Of a stretch of DNA of 64,000 nucleotides, positions 44,256-54,490 are shown one piece after another. Numbering within the stretch: the first letter of the stretch is position 1; every line of letters begins with the position of its first letter. The stretch is from contig JANVFP010000026.1 of assembly GCA_027919835.1 (NCBI GenBank), positions 620,001 through 684,000 of the forward strand. The letters run 5' to 3'. Under the pieces are notes generated by a model that was not told the DNA's origin, searched no databases, and saw only the letters and a program-made list of their open reading frames with translations. The translations under genes and the position numbers were made by a program. Source of the DNA: Lentinula raphanica. Its lineage: Eukaryota > Basidiomycota > Agaricomycetes > Agaricales > Omphalotaceae.

Positions 44256-46011
44256 ATGCACAACCAAGGTGAGTTATTAGAGCATCCGATTCGATGAAAG
44301 GGCTTCATTGGAGCAAAGCTGGAAGGTCTCTGCTCCCTGGCCTTTGAATACTCGCCGCCGCGGGAATACGAAGTAGCCAGCGTTGCTTAAACCTTTCTGC
44401 TAGCTTTGGGGGTGGCCCTTGTCGAATCCACATGCTATTTGTTCTGAACCTCTCAAACATGCGTACTGACTAGATCGTGTAGGCGACGATGGCCCGTCGG
44501 GTAGCTCTGTTTACGTTATTCAGAAGGATTTCGACTTTTCTGGCGCGTTTCTTCTCGCAGTAGAAACTGAAGGCCTTTACGACGAACTGGACCCGGCGGA
44601 ACTCTCTGACAGCGAGCAGTCACCTTTGAGCTCAATCAGTAGCAGTCCTTTATCCTCCCCCCTCTCATCTCCACCACCAACTCGCCCATCGAGCTCTGCG
44701 GCCAAACAAAAAGCCTCAGGCGAGAGTTCCGCAAAGAAAAGGAAGATCGAGCGCAGCAAGCAGTCTAGCAAGAAAAATCGAGCAAAGAAAAGGCGAGAGG
44801 CTGGCCCCAGGAGTGCTGCTGAGATAGAAGGGCAGGGGAGAAGAGTTATCGACTTCGCTGAAGAGCCCTACACCTCGAATTTTTCGCTCGAGAAGAATGC
44901 TAGAGTAGCTTCAACGGTGTATGAGGGCTCGAAGAAAAAAACAGCAGAGGTTATTCCGAGAGTATGGAGGCTTGAGGAGCTTGTAGGTCCCCGCGCTGAA
45001 GTCCCATTCGAACTTATCAAGGCAGATTTTGGGTATAATCTTCCTGAGTTCTGTTACAACGATGTATCTTAAAACAATCTCTTCCTTTTAGAAAAAGTAA
45101 ACACATTGTTGATTCAGAAGGACGCATTTTTGCCCTCGTAGTATACCCGTCTGAGCCTGGTATCAAGGAAGCTGCTGAAGAGGCAGCGCAGCTTTTGAAC
45201 CAATCGCGCAAATCGTGCTCTTTTTCCGCCAAACAAAAAGCTGGCCGTCGGGGAGCATTCCCCGCTCTCAATGCTGGGTTCTCACACGGCAACGGCCGTA
45301 TGGTGAGTGCCGGCTTATGCAGAATCAGAGGGCTCCTAATGACCCCTCCCCAACCTCTTACAGCACCCACAGAACTTTCACCACAACAAGAAGAACAAGA
45401 AGGTCCTGCTTAAACTGACCTCTTCGAAACCTTTCCAACGCCTCTCTGGCTTTGCAACTGGTAAGCCCCTTCACAAAAAACAAGCGCGAGTTGCCGACGA
45501 CTTTCTCGCAGGCGTTTTCAAAACGTGGGCTCCGAGGCTCTATACCTACTGCGAAGACTACTTCGAAAAGCTTCTTGAGAGCGATCACAGACTCACGCAG
45601 CTCTTTCCGAACAGCATTCTTCCCGCCGCCGCCTTCAACTTTGGCCCACAAACCGTCTGCTTTCCCCATATCGATTTCAGCAATCTACCCTTCAACTGGT
45701 GCTGGATTTGGGCTCTTGGCTGGTACAACTGGTCTCTTGGTGGACACATCGTGCTGTGGGATCTCAAGACGGCCGTGGAGTTTCCGCCTGGCTCTCTGAT
45801 CGCAATTCCTTCCAGCGTCTGCTGCCACTCGAACACGTCTGTACAAAAAGGAGAGTCTCGCTTTTCTTTCACCCAGTATGCCCCAGGTGCCAATTTTCGA
45901 TGGGTGGACAACGGCTTTGCAGTTCAAAAAACGGCAAGCCGGCCTCAAAAGGCTCGCTGGGCTATGGGCTTGAGTTTGTTCTCTACTCTTGATGAGCTTG
46001 GGCTTCAATAG
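44256..46011 (+). CDS. TET/JBP family 2-oxoglutarate/Fe(II) dioxygenase (E2)
   Basis: Exons 44256-44268, 44483-45032, 45092-45302, 45364-45460 and 45512-46011 give 456 residues. The 13-nt first exon is the least certain part. The N-terminus is acidic and Ser-rich, then basic (KKRKIERSKQSSKKNRAKKR), probably a nuclear signal. The dioxygenase part starts near SKHIVDSEGRIFALVVYP. The core has HxD in TVCFPHIDFSN, the strand GGHIVLWDLKTAVEFPPG, the distal His in SSVCCHSNTS and the Arg in KGESRFSFTQYAPG. The catalytic set is complete. Compared with E1 the domain is diverged but keeps GGH(I/L)VLWDL and FRW at the end. Expected to act on 5-methylcytosine in DNA. Confidence 0.9.
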
Positions 46012-47087
46012 ATGTAGTTCAACAGTAGATAAACCAATACATTGATCTTGATTTACAATTGTACGGACGAGTGAAAACTATGTGTGAAATGAAGAACTTG
46101 AACTTTGAACGCATCTGAAGTGAACATCCGTAATGCACAAGTTGTATTATTTGCTGCACGCACTTCGTCCAACAACGTGAAGACGCGTTCAGCACGGATT
46201 CACTACGCGATGGAGGCCGTCTCATTATCTTGAGACTTTTGCAAGCCAGTGCTTAGGTCGCTGCAGTTCTCAAACAGTCTTGAATCAGTTTTGAGACCTT
46301 CAAATGGGTTAGAGTTCACGGTGAAACCATAAATTTCAAACGCGTTAATGAAGACTGAAGAAATGATTCTTCGTGTTGATAAGCATACTATGAGTTGCTA
46401 CAAAGCGTCTGCAGCTCCTTAAAGTCACTTCTACTAACACAGCAAGCGCAGACTGGTCCCAACAACGGGTTGAAAATCTCACAAGTCGAGCTAGGATCGT
46501 CGGATTATCTGGAATGCTGTGAGGGTTTTGAAAGAGCCACTGCCACCTGGAGAGAAGTTTGAGCATCTATGAAAAGTTTCAAATACATCGGAGCTCATCT
46601 GAGCTCACAGCCTTGCTGCTTGTTTTGTTACGGCGGGAGCGGGGGCGGGGGCGGGAATATTACATTGTAAGTTCAAATTCTCACGAGTTTGCTTCTCTCT
46701 CTCTACCTTTTGCCTCCCGCCAGCTTACTGTTGTCGTGGAGTTTCGCTGTTGTCGTGCAATTTCTCAATCTTCAATCTTGACCTGCTCAAGATCGCTATG
46801 TGGGCTTTATGGCTACAGAAAGATCTTAGTATGGGTGACGCGTAGGTCTTTCTTTGAAGCCCGCCGAGCGTCGAGTTCTGACTCAATAGCTAACTACCCT
46901 CTGCCTTCTCCTCCTCAGGCCTACTCTCGCTCACATTCTAATCTCTCCTCATCTTTCTGACCTTCATTCTCTCTTCTGCTTTCACTCTTACGCAGCGCCA
47001 CCAAAACAACACCGCTTAGTTCTTTATCAATTCAACCAAATTTCGAACCCTGATTCCGCAAACCTTCCTTCTCTCTTCCACCTTCTT
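46012..47087. other. E2 internal spacer without supported gene
   Basis: Between the TET/JBP stop and the LINE. It holds a short G-rich repeat (GGGAGCGGGGGCGGGGGCGG) near 46632-46652 and pyrimidine-rich sequence from 46890, which is presumably the promoter of the small gene at 49242 before the LINE split it off. Confidence 0.45.
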
Positions 47088-47100
47088 CCGCCCTCCACTC

Positions 47101-49223
47101 TTTTTTTTTTTTTTTTGTGGAGCGTTAACACTTTCGGGCAGGTCGACATTGTCACCTCCTTCGAGCCGCTTGGGCTGCATCTTGCAGGGGAAATTCCGAG
47201 CGTGATGCAACCAGTCCACCCGAGGAAATGCTTTACGCACGGGCACCCAATGGGTGCCCAGTGTGAGACTCCGGATCGACATTTTTAGGGCATATTTTGT
47301 CAGCATATAATAGATAGAGAAAAGAAGTTTGCATATACTTAAACCCATACTTATCCGTCCTCAATGTCTGTGTCGATCCGTCTACTCACTAAAACCCCGG
47401 TCTCCCTGTATTTACTTGGGAGGATGTCATTTTCTCGAACGACCAGCTGCCATGTGTTCTTCATTATTTTTTTGGATAAACGTTTCGTCCTTGATTTCTT
47501 TGACATCGTCATCTTGTCAAGCTGGTATCGACTTCGGATTGTCCAGTCCCACTTGTTCAGTATTTGAGTCCTCGAGGGTGCGTCTTTGTTGCCTATCACC
47601 CTTTCATTTCTCAGTTTCCAAATCAGATATGCTGATTCTGATACTATTATACGGAAGAGTCTTGAGAGTCCAGTACTCTTTTTTCCGTCTTCCTTCTTGA
47701 GGTCAATCAACCCACACCCCATGATCACTCCGAAATTGATGTTCTTCCACTGGGAGCCTGTTGCTTCCCATATTTCTTTTGCTCTCTCCCACACTTCCCG
47801 CTGGCCTGGAATCTCGCATTCCACTAGGATGTGTTCCAGTGATTCTGGTACCCGGCAATGCGGGCATTCTGCTCTTGGTTCCATCGAAGGTATGTGTTTC
47901 CAGTAGTCTCCGACTTTGTATCCATTGTGTATTGCCATCCATAGGAAATATCGTGCTTTCCTGTTAAAATCTTTGTGTCGGATTGACTTCCATATGGCTG
48001 ATGTACTTGGTATTGCTATACCAAGATCCTCTGCACATGCTTTGATGCGTTCTATATTTATTCCAGTGTCTCGCCTGGCAAGTGCTTTGGCGTGGGTCTT
48101 CCCCTTCCTTTTTTCTCGTTGTATATGTTTCGTTGCTAACGACTGTGTCAGCGCCTTGAGTTTCATCCCTGACAGGTGCAATTTTCCTTCAATCTTCAAG
48201 TTGATTTCATCCGGGACTTGTTTTTCTCTCCCTTCGTTGGCAAGTCTATCTGCCTCTTCATTTCCTCTAATCCCGGCATGTCCCTTAACCCATTCTAGGG
48301 TGGTTCTTGCTCGCCGCCTCCGTATGCTTGCAACGGTTGCTTTTATTTCATGTGCATTTTCTGTGTTAATGAATCCTTCATCCTCCCACTTCTGTAGGTG
48401 CTGTGTCAGTCCATTTACATATGATTTTGAGTCACTTTTAATAACCATTGCTTTGTGTTTGCTTACAGTGTCTGCCGCCGCTTTGATGGCGATTATTTCT
48501 CCAGTTTGGTTTGTTTGTCGCATTTCATTCGGGAGTCTTATTGCTTGATCTTCATATTCACCATTGGGAAAGTGTACCCCGGACCCTGCTAGGGCTTCGT
48601 CTGATCCATTACTCATGCATGATCCATCTGTGTACACCACAACCGGTCCTTGTTCATCGGTATTGTTCCACTCTTGTAGCAGAGTTTCATTGCATTCTTC
48701 ACCTTCTGTGAAGATCCGAAATGCATCGGATAAGGATCCCTCCGTGGTCATTCGGTGGTCAAAATGATGTGCGTTTTCCTCTACGTTGTCATCTACTCTC
48801 TCGTTCTCATAGTCTTCTGGCTGCTTTTTGAGTGGGTTCCATTTGTGTGGCAGGGTATCGAGCAATTCCCTCGCTTTGCCATAGCATTTGTATGGGCATT
48901 CACAGTTTGTCTGTTCTCGTATGTCTGTGCATGCAGTGCATCTGCAGTTTCGTCTATTGGTGTGTCTGTTAGTTCTGTTCATTTTCGAAAGAGTTTCTGC
49001 ATCCCCAACAGTCTTCACGTTGTGGTTTTGGCGTAGGCATTTTGAAAGTTTGTTCCTACAATCATGGACAACTAGTAAGAAGGACCTACCAAAGGACCTG
49101 CGGGATATGATCACGACAGCAAAGAAACATGGCCTGCGGCTGGAAGGTCTTGCTTTTTCAAGAGAAATACAACGCCAAATGCCGATATGGCTCCACTCCA
49201 AGGCGACTGGGATAAGTGGAAAA
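47101..49223 (-). mobile_element. LINE-type retrotransposon copy, 5'-inverted by twin priming
   Basis: A non-LTR insertion in minus orientation, ending in a 16-nt poly(A) (poly-T at 47101-47116 on the plus strand). The sense segment runs from about 49060 down to 47101. The segment 49060-49223 is inverted: it codes on the plus strand for the part that normally precedes it (LPKDLRDMITTAKKHG, FSREIQRQMPIWLHSK). Target duplication CCGCCCTCCACTCTT at 47088-47102 and 49224-49238. Reverse transcriptase and endonuclease are missing (truncated). Confidence 0.85.
47351..49060 (-). pseudogene. LINE ORF2 C-terminal fragment with RNase H domain
   Basis: Open frame on the minus strand. First a Cys-rich segment NCRCTACTDIREQTNCECP typical of this agaric LINE family. 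Next is an RNase H domain (about 48210-48645 on the plus scale) with all four acidic residues: D in VYTDGSC, E in QTGEIIAIKAAA, D in KSDSKSYVNG and D in NEEADRLANEG. Last is a zinc-binding-like C-terminus CPHCRVPESLEHILVEC. The frame has no stops but lacks the reverse transcriptase upstream, so the copy cannot mobilise itself. Confidence 0.8.
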
Positions 49224-49241
49224 CCGCCCTCCACTCTTACC

Positions 49242-49766
49242 ATGGCCGAGAATTGGTTTCCAATACGCGAACCAGCAGACATTCACGTTACTGGCCAAGA
49301 AGAACGCGAGTTAATTCGCAACAGCGCCGATGAAGGACTGGATCCAGAATCTGTTGAGCTCTTCATCGACGGGCTTGTTGAGTGGAGAAACGAGATTCGT
49401 ACGCGTCTCGCACAGGACTGTGCTCCTTATGAAGCAGCATATCTGTAAGTTCTTCAAACCTTCTTCTCATTCTGCTTTCCATTCATTCAGAATTGTTGTA
49501 GAAACCAGTTGTGTCTAAACCATGCTCGTTGCCACCCCCATGAACCGCTCACAGCTGACAAGCTTCAAGGCTTACACCTTCTGGCTCGAAGACAGGCTGA
49601 GCGCAGCGTATATCAGGTTTGCCGCCAGAGAGTAGCCGAGCAAAGTCAAACAGAGGCCTGTCTCCGACGCGCTGAGTTGCGGCGTATGGAGAGGAAGCAG
49701 TTGAGGGAGAAGAACAAGGCAGCAATGAGGGAAGAGGAAATGGAGGAAGAAGCCAGTCTGCTCTAG
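49242..49766 (+). CDS. Small charged protein of element E2
   Basis: Exons 49242-49444 and 49502-49766 give 155 residues. Start MAENWFPIREPADIHVTGQE; the middle has LFIDGLVEWRNEIRTRLAQD and CLNHARCHPHEP; the C-terminus is a charged helix (RRAELRRMERKQLREKNKAA, MREEEMEEEA). No family recognised. It occupies a place comparable to the small basic gene of E1, next to the TET/JBP gene, but I see no clear sequence similarity. The LINE target site lies 3 bp upstream of the ATG, so the gene has lost its original promoter and may be silent. Confidence 0.6.
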
Positions 49767-50052
49767 AAGTGCTCTGCCGACCTCTACTTACTACCGCTAC
49801 TACGCTGCAAACCTCACTCATTTGTCTACCTGGCACGTCGTCTACACCGCCTGTCTCGCGTATATCGCCTCTCTTGTCTATCTCATACATTGCATATCCC
49901 GTATATCATCTCTCACAGTCTTGTAGTGTTCTCATTGCCTTCTTCTCGACGTAGTCTCAATGTTTGTTTAGCTTTGCTGCAGTCAGAACACTGTTCATTA
50001 ACGAGCGTTTTGTAACCAATTCATGAATGAATACAAATTACATTGACTACTG

Positions 50053-53000
50053 TTATACGGTGAGGTTCGCGATGACATCTACAAAAGCACCAAGTCTTTC
50101 AGCTTCCTCATCATCAGCATCACTGCCGTCATCGTCTCCGTCAGAATCGGGGTCAGGCAGATTCTGCACCTCTGGCGTCGTAGAATCTTCTACAGAGCCT
50201 TTACGTTTACCCGGACTTTGGTGTCCTGTGAACTCTGGCAAGGCTTGTGTTTGATAGAGTCGGCTTAACAACAAGCGGTTGACTCCGCAGCGCCGACGGA
50301 TGAAGTCGTGAACAGGGTGGTAAATGGGGGTTTCGCGTAGGCGTTCGAGAACTTCATCAAAGTGCTTCTCTTCATCGACGATGAAGGTGTGAAGGCGCCG
50401 AATCTCAACGTTACAACGAACAATCTCTTCTTTTGCACATAGAACTCGACGATGTTGCTTCATGAGCTGGCGGATCACTGGGTTTGCCCAAGGTTTGTCG
50501 AGTACGCTGTGCCGAGTATCTTGCAATATATTGAACTGGTCCAGGAACGAATAATGTGTTACCTGCGACCAGTCTAGCGTCGGGCGCCCCAACGATGCGG
50601 CGGCGTTATTGTATGATTTGACAGCATTTCGGATAGCAGTGGAGCGGCGTTGAAGGGCTGCAGAGATGTGGGTGCGCATTTTGTATCCTATTCATTGATT
50701 AGAGGTTGGTGAACATCAGAAAGCATCAGAAGCTGTCGCCATACCTGTGAATGATAGGTTCATCTTGTGGAGTTCCATCAAGCGCATGACGACCAGCTTG
50801 TAAAGCCGTTCCAGAGCCTTCTAGTACTTGTGTGCATTGATGTATTCCAGTGTTTCGAGGTATGGTTGGTCAGTCACTTCCCACCGAGCTGAAATGCCCA
50901 TTGCAACTTCCATCTGCACAAGGTCAAACAACACCTTGTCTCGCTTCTCACACAAAACCCGTCGGTCTGTTTCAGTCCTGCGGGTTTGGGAGAGACCCTG
51001 ACTGTAGGATTCTGATGCTTGTCGGAACTCATAGTCTGCAGGGGTTTCGGAGCAAAATCTAGCGAGGGCATTGTCACATTTGGAGCTATAGTTGAATTCA
51101 GATTTCAATCAATACAGGTCAACCGTAGAATGACATGACACACTCGCCTGAGATCACGATACTCCTGCAGAAGCTCTACATATGCGACAGCATGTAGATC
51201 AGCCTCAGTCTCTTTACCCAATTCTTGTGTATGATTGAATTCATCTTGGAAGTATGCCTCAAGGTCCTCAACGTTGAGTCCCTTGGCCTCGAGGTCTGCA
51301 GATAAAGCCTGACCGTCGGTCTCGATGATTTTGAGGGCTTGCATAATGTTGCTATGTAGCATTGTCGCGAGATTTTGATACTTATCACGGTCCCATTGCT
51401 GAAGGAACATATCAATGAATACGCGCCGTCGGAAGGGAGTCGCATATCGGGTGACAGCAGCAAGTTGATTAGAAGATGAGAAGAGTCGTTCGAGTGTTTC
51501 TAGGTCTTCGAGTCCCATCCCTGTGATGTTGACCGGATGGTTAGATTGCTGACAAAGGGCGTTGTGGGAGTAGCTGTGGAATGCATTGACACAGGTGCGA
51601 CAGTCTTGGGCCTTGAATTCTTCTCCAAGAGAGCTGCTAATAATGGTTCCCCCGAAGGTACACCCAATGTCATATCCCATAACCCACTTGGGGCCAAAAG
51701 TCTTGAGGGCCTTTCCAACCATTGCAAGTGGATACTTCGCTCTAAGAGTTTCCGTCAACGTTGAATGCATGAGCGCTCACGCGCCAGGAACAACTTACAA
51801 TTCTCCGCTGCGCACCATATCGCAGATCCATAACACAAATCCATGCCGGCATGCACTCACAAAGACTCCGGATTCATCGAAGACGTTCCACATCCTCTTC
51901 TGAGTGTCAGAGGCAGCCGCCTTCCAATTTTCTGTACACTGCTTGACTGTGCTGCTGTCTCTAGCTCCATCTGTAGGATCACCGCTACTGCCTTCATCCT
52001 CCCACTGCTCATCATCTGGACCCTCCTCCTCATTCATCTGGCCTGAAGGGCGGGAACGGATTTCGTTGGCGTATACATTCACGAAATCTGATGTGAGATA
52101 ATAATCACTGTCATTGAAGGTTTTCACGTCGACGTTTGCCCGGCCTCCAATGCCAGCCATGCGTTTGAGTGAATTGTTTCCGTCGGCTACCCACATGCAT
52201 GAAAATTCAAGGGGAGGCTCATCCTCCAGCTGTGCAAAAAGTTTGAGAGACGGTTGAAAGCGAAATCTATGCAACCTTTTACCTCGTAGCAACATGCTGG
52301 ACAACTATTGAGCACACGATAATCTGGGGAAGTATGGCCAAGTTCTTCAGCAACGCGCTTCTGCAAGTTTCGCTGAATGGTAAGATATATGTCGAATGCA
52401 TTTGATAGATCTGCGCGATGGCTCCGACGGTAAGGAACCTAAGCGATGATGAGCACGGCAGTTGAAGTACATTGGCTGTATATTGGCTCACTGAATACGT
52501 ATGGCATATGGTCTTGGCAAAAGCTTCAATACTGAGGGAGGGTTTGAATAGACGGAGGGTTTGGAAGAGCTCGAGGGTTTGAAGGGAGATTGCAAGAGAG
52601 GGCTGCTCAGGTGCTGTACCAAGATAACCTGCCCGTACAAGAGCAACAGCAGCATTGGTATCCTCGCCTCGGTTGATGTGTTCTTCATTCTGAAGTGTGT
52701 ACAAATTGACGACTTGGATTGTGAAGCCAAAGTTGCTATCGGTATCCTCGGGGACTTCTTGTTTGTACTTCCACGAGATGTAGGCGTCCGTTAAGTGATC
52801 GATGAGAGGCAGCCAGGCTTCGCTCATTCTCTGAATTCGTTGCTTCCAGCTGCGACGATCCTGGTAATGTCGAGTACTGTTCCAGCTACGCCAAGTCAAT
52901 ACAATGTCAGCGTGAAGTGAAAGAAGTATGCGCACCGAGAAAAACTGAGCACGTCTCGGATATCTATCACAATGTTTCTTGCAGGCGGAGTGCTCTCCCC

Positions 53001-53336
53001 GTCACTTTGGTCGTCTGGCTGAGTAAACCCAAAGTTGTTGTCTACGTCCATCGGTTGTTCATCATGGGTAGCTGAAGTAGCCGAAACGTCATGTAAAGCT
53101 CTGCGCAACTGATTGCTCAAACCTACCATCACATAAGAGTTGAGTGAGGAGAAGGCTGCCTACCCTATAGAGTACATACCTTCATCTGCTTGTCTGCTAC
53201 AAAGGATGGCTTGTTCTCGTCTCTGAGCAATACCAGCCGGTCTCAAAACCTGGGTTTCCATGCCGCTTGAGCCAAGGCGGCCTTTCCCAATGGTGGACCT
53301 CATGGAGCGAGCAATCTTTCTGCGTTTTGAAGACAT
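50053..53336 (-). CDS. KDZ transposase (E2)
   Basis: Multi-exon DDE transposase. It starts MSSKRRKIARSMRSTIGKGR at 53336, close to the right TIR. Later come WNSTRHYQDRRSWKQRIQRM, the CxxC motif in SCPACCYE, and the catalytic acids: D in VADGNNSLKRM, D in MGYDIGCTFGG, E in GLEDLETLERLFSSSN. Companion motifs are DESGVFVSACRHGFVLWICD and FHSYSHNALCQ. The C-terminus is a coiled coil with an acidic end (DPDSDGDDDGSDADDEEAE). Same class as the E1 transposase but clearly diverged. The orientation relative to the nearest TIR is opposite to E1. No disabling mutation seen. Confidence 0.9.
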
Positions 53337-53428
53337 ACAGAGCGTATGAAAGCAAAGAATTTTATTGAAAATGAAAGCACGTATGCAGTGGGTGGTTACA
53401 GTTCAACGTATATGGCGAAGCGTAGCTG

Positions 53429-53745
53429 AGAGGCGGGATAGAAGGCAGGAGGCGGGAGAAAAAGTTAAGCGCTGTTGAGTAAGCTGAGCGCTTCGACGAA
53501 CGTTCGGAACCACTCGGAAAACTACGTTGTAATGCCGGAAGTTACTTAGAGTTCTTTCCGAAGGTTTTGCCAGCTCATGTGATGGGTCTACAGCGAAGCG
53601 CTGGACTCCTTCTATTTCAGAAAATATCTAAATATTACTAGAATTATTGCTAGTGAGGGAGAACACGGCCAATCTTGGGGGCTAGCCCTAACATATCAAC
53701 CGATATGTCAGGCCTATTTATTACTTATGTTGTGATGACGAGGTG
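53429..53745 (-). repeat. E2 right terminal inverted repeat
   Basis: Partner of 40783-41099, ending GTTGTGATGACGAGGTG and followed by the TSD copy TTCAGAGG (53746-53753). Confidence 0.95.
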
Positions 53746-54256
53746 TTCAGAGGGCGATGCCTGGTGATACAAGGCAATACTAGGTTTGCCGGTAAAGGCC
53801 TGGCTCAGTGCACACTGCCACACAGCCGCATCAGCAAAAGTGTCGATAAATTATAAGAATTTTATAAACCAGTGATATGAGTTGTAAGGCTCATTATTAT
53901 GACATCACATTGTGAGATGTCTCTGGCAGAATATAATCTCATGCAAATGCTTGTAATACACCATAATCCCTCATAATAGTACATCAGCATAATGAGCATT
54001 ACAAGGCCTGACATGAGATTATAAGGGTTCATCAAGTTGATGATATCTCATAAGATGATTATAATTCTACTGCCAGAAAGCTTTGGATGAATGCAGGTTT
54101 CTGTATGTCACCACAATCATCACAATCATTTCATGAACTGTTCATAACATACATTGACTTATTACTTAAAACTACATACATTATTGAGAGATTACATTGA
54201 AAGCGCAGGGAATATCCAATCATCATAAGCATCAAAAGTATTGAATGTTTTGAAAG

Positions 54257-54490
54257 CGTCGAGTGTCGAATGTCAAAAGTTGAAAGTGTTGAGTGTCGAA
54301 GATCAAAAGGGTCAAGTGTCATGACTCGAGTCACTCGACACTTGAGTGTCGAAAGGCAAAAGAGTCAAGAGTTGAGTGTCGAGTGCCGAAGATCAACAGA
54401 GTTGAGTGTCGAGTGTCGAAAGGCAAAAGGGTCGAGTGTCGAAAGGCAAAAGGGTCGAGTGTCGAAAGGCGAAAGGGTCGAGTGTCGAAA
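54257..54490 (+). repeat. Minisatellite, GTCGAGTGTCGAAAGGCAAA-type unit
   Basis: About ten imperfect units of 20-30 bp built from GAGTGTCGA plus AAGGCAAAAGG or AAGATCAA(A/C)AG. The last four units are nearly identical, which suggests recent expansion. Confidence 0.85.

Larger units (their letters stand above)
40783..53745. mobile_element. KDZ DNA transposon E2, complete, 13.0 kb, TSD TTCAGAGG
   Basis: Inverted termini of about 317 bp, about 95 percent identical, begin CACCTCGTCATCACAACA. The octamer TTCAGAGG stands directly outside both ends (40775-40782 and 53746-53753). Cargo from left to right: conserved accessory protein (-), viroplasmin-like protein (-), TET/JBP dioxygenase (+), a later LINE insertion, small charged protein (+), KDZ transposase (-). 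The first five bases (CACCT) and the 8-bp duplication are shared with E1, but the TIR sequences otherwise differ, so the two belong to separate families. Without the LINE the element would be about 10.8 kb. Confidence 0.95.

Noticed and set aside
46559..46960. Open frame of 133 codons in E2 spacer
   Set aside because: Spans the G-rich simple repeat and a pyrimidine tract; no motif and no plausible splice context.
48897..49448. A single plus-strand gene of 186 codons upstream of and including the small E2 protein
   Set aside because: It fuses the antisense LINE, the inverted LINE 5' segment and the host gene; the TSD at 49224-49238 shows the true host start is at 49242.
54257..54490. Spaced repeats reminiscent of a CRISPR array
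   Set aside because: Units are contiguous, variable in length and eukaryotic minisatellite-like, with no unique spacers or cas genes.
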